From assembly GCF_005930475.1 (NCBI RefSeq), contig NZ_SJEW01000047.1:1-39357 (forward strand): 39,357 nt of DNA, given 5' to 3'. Below, piece by piece: positions 31,459-39,357 of the stretch (position 1 is its first letter; every line of letters starts with the position of its first letter). Origin of the DNA: Modestobacter altitudinis (lineage in GTDB: Bacteria; Actinomycetota; Actinomycetes; Mycobacteriales; Geodermatophilaceae). The translations under genes were made by a program, and so were the position numbers. Below the pieces are notes generated by a model that searched no databases, had not been told where the DNA came from, and worked only from the letters and a program-made list of their open reading frames with translations.

Positions 31459-32424
31459 TCAGCGGCTGTGGCGCTCGATCAGTTCAGCGCCGATCCGGGC
31501 CAGCTCGGCGCGCACCTCGTCCGGCGCGACCACCTCGACCGCCCCGCCGAGGCCGGCCAGCTGCTCGGCGACCGACCGCACCGTGTGCGCAGCGACCTGC
31601 ACCTCGCGCCGGTCGTCGTCCCCGGCGTCGCCGACCGTGCAGTGCCGGCCGAAGAGGCCCTGCAGCACCGGGACCAGCCGGGCCGGCGCGAGCACCGTCG
31701 CCGCGACGGTGGAGCGCCGTCCCTCCAGCTCAGCCACCACCTCCTCCCAGACGGCGGCCAGCTGCAGACCGGCCGGCCGGTCGGCGACCTCGTCGGTGAG
31801 CTCGGCGGTCAGCACCCGGTCGACCCGGAAGGTGCGCCGCCCGGCGGGGGTGCCGGCGAGCAGGTACCAGACGTCGTCCTTGTCGACGAGGCCCCACGGG
31901 TCGACGAGCCGGTCGGTGGGCTCCTGGCCCCGGCCGCCGTAGCGCAACCGGACCCGGCGCCGCCGGACGACCGCCCGCTGCAGCAGCTCGACCACCGGCG
32001 GCCGGGCCCGGCCGGTCGCACCCCACCCGGCCGGGTCCACCACCACCGCCTCGGTGGCGGCCAGGGCCTCGGCCCGGAACGGCCCGGGCAGCGCCCGCAC
32101 CAGCTTGCGGAGCGCGGACCGGACCTCCGGCCCGCCGTCCGCCGCCGGACCGATCAGCAGGAACAGCGCGGCCGCCTCCGCCGAGGTGAGCCCGGTCAGG
32201 TCGGTGCGGGCACCCCCGACGAGCGACCAGCCACCGCCCCGGCCCGGCTGCGGGTAGACCGGGATGCCGGCCGCCGACAGCGCCTCCAGGTCGCGGCGGG
32301 CGGTGGCCACCGAGACCTCCACCTGGGCGGCGAGCTCCGCGGCGGTGACCCGGCCGCGGGCCTGCAGCACCAGCAGCTCCGCCACCAACCGGTCCGCCCG
32401 CACGCGGTCCAGGATGCCGGGCAA
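31459..32424 (-). CDS. WYL-domain transcriptional regulator (YafY type)
   Basis: 321 residues. The N-terminal winged HTH is LLVLQARGRVTAAELAAQVE and VSVATARRDLEALSAAGIPV. LTSAEAAALFLLIG and VVELLQRAVVRRRRVRLRYG lead to the WYL domain with VDPWGLVDKDDVWYLLAGTP, where WYL reads W-Y-L. These domains sense small ligands and act as repressors or activators. The apparent start is a TTG directly abutting a perfect palindrome, and no ribosome binding site precedes it. A GTG seven codons later is an alternative. It is divergent from the VOC gene, which together with the SDR gene is its likely target. Confidence 0.85.
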   Translation of the reverse strand: MPGILDRVRADRLVAELLVLQARGRVTAAELAAQVEVSVATARRDLEALSAAGIPVYPQPGRGGGWSLVGGARTDLTGLTSAEAAALFLLIGPAADGGPEVRSALRKLVRALPGPFRAEALAATEAVVVDPAGWGATGRARPPVVELLQRAVVRRRRVRLRYGGRGQEPTDRLVDPWGLVDKDDVWYLLAGTPAGRRTFRVDRVLTAELTDEVADRPAGLQLAAVWEEVVAELEGRRSTVAATVLAPARLVPVLQGLFGRHCTVGDAGDDDRREVQVAAHTVRSVAEQLAGLGGAVEVVAPDEVRAELARIGAELIERHSR

Positions 32425-32446
32425 AGTGCTCAGGAGGTGAGCACTT
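32424..32446. promoter_or_regulatory. Palindromic operator between the WYL regulator and VOC genes
   Basis: AAGTGCTCA, five bases GGAGG, TGAGCACTT: perfect 9-bp arms. It touches the TTG start of the WYL gene and lies about 60 bases before the VOC gene. Placement and symmetry are those of an autoregulatory binding site for a dimeric regulator. Confidence 0.65.
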
Positions 32447-32508
32447 CAGCGCGGATGGTGGTCGGTGTACCCACCGGCGGCACCGCCGCCCGACGAGAGG
32501 ACACCGCC

Positions 32509-32934
32509 GTGCTGCGAGAGCTGGCCACCGTCTCCTGCTACGCCACCGACCTGGCCGCGGCCGAGCGCTGGTACACCGAGCTGCTGGGCATCGAGCCCTA
32601 CTACCGGGTCCCGGGCGGCGGCTACGTCGAGTACCGGATCGGGGAGAGCGAGGACGAGCTGGGGCTGATCGACGCCCGGTACCGCCCCGGCGGCCCCGTC
32701 GCCCCGGCCCCCGCCGGTGCGGTGGTGTTCTGGGACGTCGACGACCTGCCGGCCGCGATCGACCGGCTGGTGGCCCTGGGTGCGACCGTGCACGAGCCGC
32801 TGCGGGAGCACGGCGACGGCGAGGGGTTCGCCACGGCCTCGGTGATCGACCCCTTCGGCAACGTCCTCGGCGTGATGGTCAACCCGCACCACCGCGCCAT
32901 GCGCGCCCGCCGGACGGCCGCCGCCGCCGGCTGA
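32509..32934 (+). CDS. VOC-family (glyoxalase-like) protein
   Basis: 141 residues. Two beta-alpha-beta-beta-beta units: CYATDLAAAERWYTELLGIE and YVEYRIGESEDELGLIDARY in the first, GAVVFWDVDDLPAAIDRLVA, GEGFATASVIDPFGNVLGVM in the second. The end 'DPFGN..G' with a preceding acidic metal ligand is typical of glyoxalase/bleomycin-resistance proteins. The specific substrate is unknown. The GTG is chosen because GAGAGG lies 8 bases upstream. The gene is divergent from the WYL regulator across a palindromic operator. Confidence 0.82.
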   Translation: MLRELATVSCYATDLAAAERWYTELLGIEPYYRVPGGGYVEYRIGESEDELGLIDARYRPGGPVAPAPAGAVVFWDVDDLPAAIDRLVALGATVHEPLREHGDGEGFATASVIDPFGNVLGVMVNPHHRAMRARRTAAAAG

Positions 32935-32952
32935 GCGGCCGGCCGCCGGGGT

Positions 32953-33303
32953 TCAGCCGAAGAGCTCGCTGATCAGCGACTTCTGCTTCTTCGGCTTGTG
33001 CCCGTACCCGTGCGAGCTGGAGCTGCTGCTGCGCACCTGCCCGAGCACCTCGCTCACCACGGAGCCCAGCGACGCGGCGGGCTGCTGGAGCCCCGGCTGC
33101 TGGTGCGCGGGCTGGTGGGTCGACTGCTGGGAGGCAGGCTGGGCGGCCGGTCCGCCGTGCCAGGCGTTCTCCGCGTCGACCAGCCGCTCCAGCTCGCCGC
33201 GGTCGAGGAAGATGCCGCGGCACTCCGTGCACTGGTCGACGTGGACGCCGTTGCGCTCGTAGGTGCGCATCGTCCCCTGACACTTCGGGCAGACCAGGTC
33301 CAT
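32953..33303 (-). CDS. TFIIB-type zinc-ribbon protein
   Basis: 116 residues. The N-terminus has CPKCQGTMRTYERNGVHVD and QCTECRGIFLDRGELERLVD: a zf-TFIIB-like zinc ribbon with two CxxC pairs and the usual 'GIFLDRGELE' helix start. A Gln/Pro/Ser-rich linker follows, then a basic, Ser-rich stretch and SLISELFG at the very end. Small proteins of this family are widespread in bacteria; their role is unknown. Confidence 0.85.
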   Translation of the reverse strand: MDLVCPKCQGTMRTYERNGVHVDQCTECRGIFLDRGELERLVDAENAWHGGPAAQPASQQSTHQPAHQQPGLQQPAASLGSVVSEVLGQVRSSSSSSHGYGHKPKKQKSLISELFG

Positions 33304-33348
33304 GTGCAGGGAACGGGGCCAGCCGGCTGACGGTTCCCGCCGGCCCGG

Positions 33349-33684
33349 TCAGCCCGTCGTCCTCCGGCGCCGCCGCGGGGCGCCCTCCGGCGGCGCCAGC
33401 CGGAACGCGAGCTCCTCCGTGCTCGGCGGGACCGGCCGGGGTCCCGGAGCGGCCGCACGGAGGTGCTCCGGCCGGGGCCGTGCCGCCTCGTCGCAGCGCT
33501 CCCGCGACCGGGACTGCGCCAGGTAGAGCGCGATGTCACCAGGCGTCGCCCGCGACCCGCGGGCGGCCACGTCGTGCCGCGCCTCCCACTCGCAGATGGC
33601 CTTCTCCTCCGCCGTCATCTCGTGGACGGCGCGCGCCGGCCGGCCGGCTCGGCCCGTCGGGTCTGGGGTCACGGAACTCGTCAT
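33349..33684 (-). CDS. Hypothetical protein
   Basis: 111 residues, no recognised domain. The middle, MTAEEKAICEWEARHDVAAR and ATPGDIALYLAQSRSRERCD, looks helical and conserved in character; the ends are Pro/Arg-rich and probably disordered. GGAGGGA lies nine bases before the ATG, so it is likely translated. It follows no operon partner closely; the zinc-ribbon gene is 45 bases downstream on the same strand. Confidence 0.6.
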   Translation of the reverse strand: MTSSVTPDPTGRAGRPARAVHEMTAEEKAICEWEARHDVAARGSRATPGDIALYLAQSRSRERCDEAARPRPEHLRAAAPGPRPVPPSTEELAFRLAPPEGAPRRRRRTTG

Positions 33685-33787
33685 GGCACGGTCCCTCCGA
33701 GGTGCAGGTGTGCCCCTCCATGGTCACCCCGCGGGCCCCCGGACGGAAGTGCCGACGGGACGGGAGCCACGTGCCAGGGTGGTCGGC

Positions 33788-34879
33788 GTGAGCATCGAGC
33801 GCACCGTGCGGTTGTCCTTCTCGGCCCGGGCGCGGGCGTCGGGGACGCACGCGAACCTCTCCGCCGTCCGCAGCGACGGGCCGGTGCTCTGGGTCGCCGG
33901 TGACGAGACCGCGACCATCGAGCGGCTGGTCGCCGACGACCCCGACCGACCGGAGGTGTACGCCGACCAGGCGAGCACCCGGCTGGCCGACCTGGTGCGG
34001 CTGCCCGGGGAGGACGCCGACGAGGAGGCCGACGTCGAGGGGCTGGCGCGGCACGGGCACTTCCTCTGGGCGGTCGGCTCGCACAGCCTGCGGCGCCGGC
34101 GGGTGAAGGCGCGACACAGCGGGGAGAAGGCGCTGCGGCGGCTGGCCCGGGTCACCGGGCAGGCCAACCGGCAGGTGCTGGTGCGGCTCCCGGTCGCCGA
34201 GGTCGACGGCCTTCCCACCCCCGTCGGCGAGCTGACCGTGGACGGCCTCGTCCACCGGGCCGCGGTGTTCGGCGCGCACGGCCGGGACCTGCGGGACCTG
34301 CTGGCCGACGACGAGCACCTGGCGCCGTTCCTGGCGATCCCCGGGAAGGACAACGGCCTGGACGTCGAGGGCATCGCGGTGACCGGTGACCGGGTCTTCC
34401 TGGGACTGCGCGGCCCGGTGCTGCGGGGCTGGGCCGTGGTGCTGGAGCTGCGGCCCGACCTCGACCCCGACGACCCGACCCGGCTGGAGCTGGGCGCGTT
34501 CGAGGACGGCCGCCGGTACCGCAAGCACGTGCTGCGCCTGGACGGCCTCGGCGTCCGGGACCTCTGCCCGCATGGCGAGGACCTGCTCGTGCTGGCCGGG
34601 CCCACCATGGACCTCGACGGCCCGGTGCACGTCTTCCGGTGGCGCCACGCGCTGACCGCCGACACGCCGCAGGTGGTGCGCGACGACCTGCTCGTCCGTG
34701 AGGTCGACCTGCCCTTCGGCGTCGGCGTCGACCACGCCGAGGGGATCGGGTTGCTCGACCCGGACCCGGCCGGCCCCCGGCTGCTGGTCGTCTACGACAG
34801 CCCGGCGCCGGAGCGGTTGCACGACCACGGGGTGACCGCCGACGTCGTCCGGCTGCCGGGCACGACCGGCGGACGCTGA
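33788..34879 (+). CDS. DUF3616 protein
   Basis: 363 residues. The order LSAVRSDGPVLWVAGDETAT, DEEADVEGLARHGHFLWAVG and SHSLRRRRVKA, IPGKDNGLDVEGIAVTGDRV and FLGLRGPVLRGWAVVLEL, then LDGLGVRDLCPHGEDLLVLA and DHAEGIGLL is that of DUF3616, a propeller-like family of unknown function. The conserved 'KDNGLD(I/V)EG' and 'GLRGPVL' blocks are intact. A GTG start gives the normal N-terminus. It is convergent with the next gene, one base between stops. Confidence 0.85.
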   Translation: MSIERTVRLSFSARARASGTHANLSAVRSDGPVLWVAGDETATIERLVADDPDRPEVYADQASTRLADLVRLPGEDADEEADVEGLARHGHFLWAVGSHSLRRRRVKARHSGEKALRRLARVTGQANRQVLVRLPVAEVDGLPTPVGELTVDGLVHRAAVFGAHGRDLRDLLADDEHLAPFLAIPGKDNGLDVEGIAVTGDRVFLGLRGPVLRGWAVVLELRPDLDPDDPTRLELGAFEDGRRYRKHVLRLDGLGVRDLCPHGEDLLVLAGPTMDLDGPVHVFRWRHALTADTPQVVRDDLLVREVDLPFGVGVDHAEGIGLLDPDPAGPRLLVVYDSPAPERLHDHGVTADVVRLPGTTGGR

Positions 34880-34880
34880 C

Positions 34881-35735
34881 TCACACCCCCGGGCCGAGGG
34901 CGGCGATCGTGGCGCGGACCTCCGCGGCGGTGAGCGGTTCGACCGGCAGGTGCCCCAGCAGCGCCGGGACCTCCTCGGGCAGCAGCCCCTCGGCGAGCAG
35001 CAGGTCCAGCAACCGGTCGGCCTGGGCCGGCGGCACCGGCAGCGTCAGCCCCGAGCCGGTCAGCGCCGCCTCGGCGAGGAACAGCGCGCCCGCCAGCTCG
35101 TCGGGCCGCCCGGGCTCGGCCGGCCGCGGCGGCGGTGGCGCGGCCGCCCGGGTCACCGCCTCCGCGGCCCGCACCAGCGACAGCGGCAGCCCCTCCGCCT
35201 CGACCTCGACCAGCGGCACCGCCCCTAGCGCGGCGAGCACCAGGTGCTCGGCGTCGATCCGCAGCGGCGCCTCCCACTCCCCCACCCGGACGACCTCGAC
35301 CAGGTCGCTGCCGTCCTCACCGAGCTCGTCGAGCAGCTCCGCCCATCCAGCGGCCCGGGTGTCCCGGGCACGTTCGGCGGCGCGGACGCAGGTGTCGAGC
35401 ACGAAGGGCTCGACAACCTCGCGGTCGAAGTGCTCGGCGATCAGCGAGCCGTCGGGGGTGACGGCGTTGAGCACGTCCTGGAAGGTCCCCGGGCGGGCGT
35501 CACCCAGCTCCAGCCGGCCGTCCTCCTCACCGCCGAGGGACTGCCCGGTCGCGGCCCGGGCGCCGATGGTGAGGCCGGTGCGCACCACCCGGCCACGCAG
35601 CCGCAGGTGGTGCGGCTGGTCGGAGAGGCCGACCGCCCAGGCGCACGCCTCGGCGATCAGCTCGCCGGTGCGCTCGCGGAGCACCTCGCGGGTGAGCAGG
35701 GCCATGGGGTCGGGGCCGAAGTCGCTGCCGAGCAC
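34881..35735 (-). CDS. Hypothetical protein
   Basis: About 284 residues, acidic, with no recognised domain. Its first part, MALLTREVLRERTGELIAEA and CAWAVGLSDQPHHLRLRGRV, looks globular. The middle is Leu/Glu-rich, and a Pro-rich hinge (APPPPPRPAEPGRPDE) precedes a helical C-terminus, LDLLLAEGLLPEEVPALLGH. The start is uncertain: GTG at 35735 has a G-rich stretch about 9 bases upstream, GTG at 35795 would add 20 residues, and ATG at 35705 would remove 10. It is divergent from the amidase. Confidence 0.6.
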   Translation of the reverse strand: MLGSDFGPDPMALLTREVLRERTGELIAEACAWAVGLSDQPHHLRLRGRVVRTGLTIGARAATGQSLGGEEDGRLELGDARPGTFQDVLNAVTPDGSLIAEHFDREVVEPFVLDTCVRAAERARDTRAAGWAELLDELGEDGSDLVEVVRVGEWEAPLRIDAEHLVLAALGAVPLVEVEAEGLPLSLVRAAEAVTRAAAPPPPRPAEPGRPDELAGALFLAEAALTGSGLTLPVPPAQADRLLDLLLAEGLLPEEVPALLGHLPVEPLTAAEVRATIAALGPGV

Positions 35736-35852
35736 GCCACCACGATCCCCCGTCGCAGCCGCGCCGTCCTCTCGTCCGGGCGAGGACTGCGTCACCTGTG
35801 CGGGAACTGTGCGGTGGCTCGGTGCTCACCCAGCGGTCGCCCAGCGAACGGC

Positions 35853-35858
35853 CTAGCG
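35853..35858 (+). promoter_or_regulatory. Possible -10 box of the amidase gene
   Basis: TAGCGT within GGCCTAGCGTGCACGGA lies about 40 bases before the amidase ATG. The context closely resembles the one before the CoA-transferase gene. Confidence 0.35.
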
Positions 35859-35899
35859 TGCACGGAACGCCGCAGCCGCACCGACACCCGGAGAAGCCC

Positions 35900-37618
35900 A
35901 TGCGCGTCGCCGCCCCCTCTCGTCAGCTCCCTCGGAAGGCCGCGGTGACCGCCGCGGTCGCTGCGGCCCTGCTGGTCCCGGCCAGCACCGTCTCCGCCGC
36001 CCCGCCCGCGGGCGCCGCGGTCGGGGCCCCCGACCGCGCGGGCTCCGGGACCCTGCCGCTGCGCGGCCTGGACCTCGACGCGCTCACCATCCCCGAGCTG
36101 CAGCAGCGGATGGACGCCGGGAACCTGACCGCCGTCGCGCTCACCGAGGCCTACCTGGCCCGGATCGAGGCGCTCAACGACGACCTGGGTGCGGTGCTGA
36201 GCGTCAACCCCGACGCCCTGGACGACGCCGCGGCCAGTGACCGGGCGCGCGGCCGGCACTCCGCGCGCAGCCCGCTCGAGGGCATCCCGGTCCTGCTCAA
36301 GGACAACGTGGGCACCGAGCAGATGCCGACCACGGCGGGGTCCCGCGCCCTGCTGCACAGCGAGCCGGACGACGCCACGATCACCCGCCGGCTGCGCGAG
36401 GCCGGCGCCATCGTGATCGGCAAGGCCAACCTCTCCGAGTGGGCCAACTTCCGCGGCTCGGCGTCGACCAGCGGCTGGAGCGGGGTCGGCGGGCAGACCG
36501 CGAACCCCTACGTGCTGGACCGCAACCCGTGCGGCTCGTCGTCCGGGTCCGGCGCCGGGGTGGCCGCCTCGCTGGCGCAGGTGGCGATCGGCACCGAGAC
36601 CGACGGCTCGATCGTCTGCCCGGCCGGGCAGAACGGGGTCGTCGGGCTGAAGCCGACGCTGGGGCTGGTCAGCCGGGACGGCATCGTGCCGATCTCCGCC
36701 GAGCAGGACACCGCCGGCCCGATGGCCCGGCACGCCGTCGACGCGGCGATCATGCTGGACGTCATCGCCGGCACCGACGACGCCGACGCGGCGACCGCCG
36801 AGATCCCCGGTGAGCTCCCCGCCTACGCCGACCTCGATCTGGACACGCTGCAGGGTGCCCGGATCGGCGTGTGGACGCTGACCCCCGAGCAGGCCGCTGC
36901 CGTCGACGACCAGACCGAGGCGGTCTTCGCCGCCGCGGTGAAGCAGGTGGAGGCGGCCGGGGCCACCGCGGTGCCGGTGCAGCTGGCGTACCAGGAGGAG
37001 ATCGGCGCCGGAGAGACCCCGGCGCTGCTGGCCGAGTTCAAGCGCGACCTGAACGCCTACCTGGCCGCGACGCCGGGCGAGCACCCCGCCGACCTGGCCG
37101 GGCTGATCGCGTTCAACGAGCAGGACCCGGTGGAGCTGGCCTACTTCGGCCAGGAGCTCTTCGAGCAGGCGCAGGCGGCGACCGTGCCGGCCGACGACCC
37201 GGCGATCCGGGCGACCCGGGACCGGATCCGGCAGCTGGCCCGCGCCTCGATCGACGAGGTGCTCGCCCAGGGGGCCGGACCCGAGGACGACCTGGACGCC
37301 ATCGTGGGGCTGACCAACACCCCGGCCTGGCAGACCCGCTACGAGTTCCTCGACGGGGAGGCCGACGCGTTCGTGTACAGCACCTCCGGCCCGGCGGCGG
37401 TCGCCGGTTACCCGAACGTGTCGGTGCCCGCCGGCTTCTCCGGTCCCCGGGAGACCCTGCCGGTGGGGGTGTCCTTCTTCGGCGGCCGCTGGTCCGACGC
37501 CCTGATGCTGGACATCGCCGCGGACTTCGAGGAGCAGGCCGCGGCCCGTGAGGCGCCGGGGTTCCTGCCCACCGTCGGCGCCGACCCGCAGCCGGACAAC
37601 CCCGAGCCGGGCACCTGA
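35900..37618 (+). CDS. Secreted amidase (amidase-signature family)
   Basis: 572 residues. A signal peptide of about 35 residues (basic start, then AAVTAAVAAALLVPASTVSA) indicates export. The amidase-signature catalytic triad is visible: Lys in GIPVLLKDNVGTEQ, the cis-Ser and nucleophilic Ser in NPCGSSSGSGAGVAASLA and GTETDGSIVCPAGQNGVVGL. ANLSEWANFRGS is typical of the peptide-amidase/aryl-amidase branch. It would hydrolyse amides outside the cell or in the envelope. GGAGAAG precedes the ATG. A strong hairpin terminator follows. Confidence 0.9.
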   Translation: MRVAAPSRQLPRKAAVTAAVAAALLVPASTVSAAPPAGAAVGAPDRAGSGTLPLRGLDLDALTIPELQQRMDAGNLTAVALTEAYLARIEALNDDLGAVLSVNPDALDDAAASDRARGRHSARSPLEGIPVLLKDNVGTEQMPTTAGSRALLHSEPDDATITRRLREAGAIVIGKANLSEWANFRGSASTSGWSGVGGQTANPYVLDRNPCGSSSGSGAGVAASLAQVAIGTETDGSIVCPAGQNGVVGLKPTLGLVSRDGIVPISAEQDTAGPMARHAVDAAIMLDVIAGTDDADAATAEIPGELPAYADLDLDTLQGARIGVWTLTPEQAAAVDDQTEAVFAAAVKQVEAAGATAVPVQLAYQEEIGAGETPALLAEFKRDLNAYLAATPGEHPADLAGLIAFNEQDPVELAYFGQELFEQAQAATVPADDPAIRATRDRIRQLARASIDEVLAQGAGPEDDLDAIVGLTNTPAWQTRYEFLDGEADAFVYSTSGPAAVAGYPNVSVPAGFSGPRETLPVGVSFFGGRWSDALMLDIAADFEEQAAAREAPGFLPTVGADPQPDNPEPGT

Positions 37619-37622
37619 GCCG

Positions 37623-37656
37623 GTCCGGCCGCGGTCGTCCCCGACCGCGGCCGGAC
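37623..37656. terminator. Strong hairpin terminator after the amidase gene
   Basis: A perfect 15-bp stem (GTCCGGCCGCGGTCG with its complement) and a TCCC loop, directly after the amidase stop. It lies between convergent genes and ends 12 bases before the stop of the mannitol-dehydrogenase-like gene. Confidence 0.85.
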
Positions 37657-37667
37657 GGGGGCGGGCC

Positions 37668-39189
37668 TCAGGCCGCGCGGCGGGTCAGCGTCCCGTCCAC
37701 CGCGGCCTGCACGGTGGCCCGGGCGCCGTGCTCGTGCAGCGAGGCCAGCGCGGCCCGGTAGACCGAGGTGAACCGCTCGTCGTCGACCAGGTCGGCGAAC
37801 AGCCCGCGGTCGGCCACGAGGGCGAGCGGGTCCTCCCGCTGCCGCCGGGCCCGGGCCATCAGCTCCTCGCGCCGGGGGTCGACCACCTCGATCGGGTCCC
37901 CGGCATCGTCGACACCCTCGGCGTACCGGGCCCAGGCGGCGACCACGGTGACCGCCCGGACGAGCTCCCCGCCGGCGCCCAGGGCGTCCCGGATCACCGG
38001 ATCCGGTCGGAGCTCTCCGCGCAGAGCCGGGCGAGGGTGTCCCGGACGTAGGGGTTGGAGAACCGCCCGAGGAGCTCGGCCTGGTAGTCGGCCAGGTCGA
38101 TGCCGGGCACGGGGGGGCAGCGCGGGGGCCGCCTCGTCGTCCATGTAGCCGCGGAGGAAGGCCCGGAACAGCGGGTCCTGCGCCGCGTCGTGCATGAAGA
38201 CGGTGCCCGCCAGGCTGCCCAGGTAGCCCAGTGCCTGGTGGCTCCCGGTGAGCAGGCGCAGCTTCATCAGCTCGTAGGGCTCGACGTCGACCACCAGCTG
38301 GACGCCGACCTGCTCCAGGGGTGGTCGCCCGCAGGTGAAGTCGTCCTCGAGCACCCACTGGGTCCACGGCTCGCACAGCACCGGCCACCCGTCCTCGACG
38401 CCGAAGCGGCGGGCCACCTCGGCCCGGTGCAGGTCGGTGGTGGCGGGGGTGATCCGGTCGACCATCGAGTTCGGGAACGCGACCGCGGTGCGCACCCACT
38501 CCCCGAGCTCGGGGTCACGCAGGGCGGCGAAGGCGGCGAAGCTGCGCCGCGCCACGTGCCCGTTGCCCGGCACGTTGTCGCAGGACATCACGGTGAACGG
38601 CGGCAGCCCGCGGTCCCGCCGGCGGGCCAGCGCCTCGACGACGAGGCCGAACGTCGTCCGCGGCACCGCCCCGGGCTGCAGGTCCGCCTCCACGTCCGGT
38701 GCTGCGGGGTCGAACTCGCCGGTCACCGGGAGACGTTGTAGCCGCCCTCGGTCACGGTGAGCGAGACGATCCGGGTGGCCGGGTCGGCCATCTTCGCCAC
38801 CACGGCCTCGGGGTCGTCCGGGGCGAGCAGGTACTCCGTGATCGAGCCGATGACCTGGGCGCCGAGGTACCCGTCGGGATGGGCGACGACCAGCGTGTAG
38901 AGACCGTCCTGGGCGGCCATGACGTCGCGCATCCGCCGGTCCCCGGGCAGCACCCCGACCCCGCAGTCCCCCAGTCGGAGGCCGCGCCGCGGGCCAGCAG
39001 CCGGTCCAGGTACATGGCCTGGTGCGACCGGTGGAAGCCCCCGACCCCCAGGTGCACGATGCCGGTCCGCACGGCGCCCCGGTCGTAGCGCGGGATCTCG
39101 ACCTCCGCACCGAGCGTGGCCAGCGTGGTCGCGTCAGCTGGGTCCTGCGCGGACGCTGCCCATTCCCAGCACCCCGGCAAACCCGTCAC
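37668..39189 (-). pseudogene. Mannitol dehydrogenase family gene with four frame breaks
   Basis: The pieces read in order as a long-chain mannitol dehydrogenase/fructuronate reductase: GIVHLGVGGFHRSHQAMYLD (NAD loop), then VLPGDRRMRDVMAAQDGLYT and VIGSITEYLLAPDDPEAVV, then FTVMSCDNVPGNGHVARRSF, NSMVDRITPATTD and ELMKLRLLTGSHQALGYLG (with the catalytic Lys region), then ADYQAELLGRFSNPYVRDT, and ARYAEGVDDAGDPIEVVD to the end. Frames change at about 38968 (G5 run), 38729 (premature TGA), 38106 (C7 run) and 38010. At the last site the conserved 'PKWLL' block is missing, a true small deletion. The first two could be sequencing slips, but the deletion argues for real decay. The enzyme would have oxidised mannitol or a related sugar acid. 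Confidence 0.8.
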
Positions 39190-39204
39190 CCCGCCGGCCG
39201 GCCG

Positions 39205-39357
39205 TCAGCCGAGGAGTGCGGTGCGCAGTTCGTCGGCGTCCTGCCGGACCTGCTCCAGCACCCCGGCGACGTCCCCCCGCGGAGCTGCGCATCCCTGCGC
39301 CCTGCCTGCACCCTCGGCGCCGCGGCGACGGTGCTGCACCCCCGGCGGCGGTGGATG
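39205..39357 (-). CDS. C-terminal end of an unidentified protein (partial)
   Basis: An open minus-strand frame running off the right edge ends with GDVAGVLEQVRQDADELRTA and LLG before a TGA. The last 25 residues look like a natural amphipathic helix, but the earlier part is Pro/Arg-rich and may not be coding. The family cannot be judged from this piece. Confidence 0.3.
   Translation of the reverse strand, partial: HPPPPGVQHRRRGAEGAGRAQGCAAPRGDVAGVLEQVRQDADELRTALLG

Noticed and set aside
30529-32934. Plus-strand open frame of 801 codons opposite the SDR and WYL genes
   Set aside because: Antisense shadow rich in Arg, Gly, Pro and Val without motifs; only the final part, from 32509, is the VOC gene.
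1-39357. CRISPR arrays, phage attachment sites and long direct repeats
   Set aside because: I saw no regularly spaced repeats, no tRNA gene and no integrase, so nothing supports such features.

Overview
The window is very GC-rich chromosomal DNA with many GTG starts, DUF222 and DUF2784 family remnants or genes, a mycobacterial-type SOS box, an actinobacterial sulfur leader peptide and a SAM-IV riboswitch. Together these point to an actinobacterium, most likely of the Geodermatophilaceae (Blastococcus, Geodermatophilus, Modestobacter). That placement is inferred from gene style; no search was run.

Left part (1-7836): a broken C-terminal piece of a carbohydrate-binding (Cthe_2159-type) protein, an unknown propeller-like protein, and a cell-envelope group. 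The envelope group holds a GtrA flippase-like protein, a PAP2-type membrane phosphatase, an AftB/ZomB-like GT-C glycosyltransferase coupled to a CDP-alcohol phosphatidyltransferase (pgsA-type), a second GT-C (GT39-like) enzyme and a DUF2784 membrane protein. Next comes a decayed IS982-type transposase whose end forms the 3' end of the DUF2784 gene.

Centre (8206-22999): a CPA1 Na+/H+ antiporter, a GNAT enzyme and DUF1918, then an organosulfur locus. On the minus strand a Cys-type leader peptide precedes an operon of an FAD/NAD(P)-binding protein, an LLM flavin-dependent oxidoreductase and an NtaA/DmoA-type monooxygenase. Divergently, a SAM-IV riboswitch leads into a 32-codon ORF, a GNAT acetyltransferase and a wrecked amino-acid ABC permease. 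The set resembles the Bacillus yxe/ytm sulfur-amino-acid scavenging operons with the transporter lost. Beyond it lie an SOS-boxed DUF222/HNH pseudogene, a DUF1684 gene fused in transcription to a beta-carbonic anhydrase remnant, an FMN reductase that could feed the monooxygenases, an ABM-fold monooxygenase, a TfdB-like FAD hydroxylase, pyridoxal kinase, a UPF0303 protein and a small Cys-rich protein.

Right part (23028-39357): a YkgJ-type/pentapeptide-repeat protein running into a 5'-truncated APC permease pseudogene, an aldo/keto reductase convergent with succinate-semialdehyde dehydrogenase, a divergent acyl-CoA hydrolase/CoA-transferase, a CapA lipoprotein, a WYL regulator with a palindromic operator between itself and a VOC protein, a PRISE-like SDR, a zinc-ribbon protein, DUF3616, a secreted amidase with a strong terminator, and a mannitol-dehydrogenase-family gene with four frame breaks.

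The most notable features are the two different RNA-level sulfur sensors back to back at about 15.3-15.8 kb, and the high density of decaying genes (at least seven).
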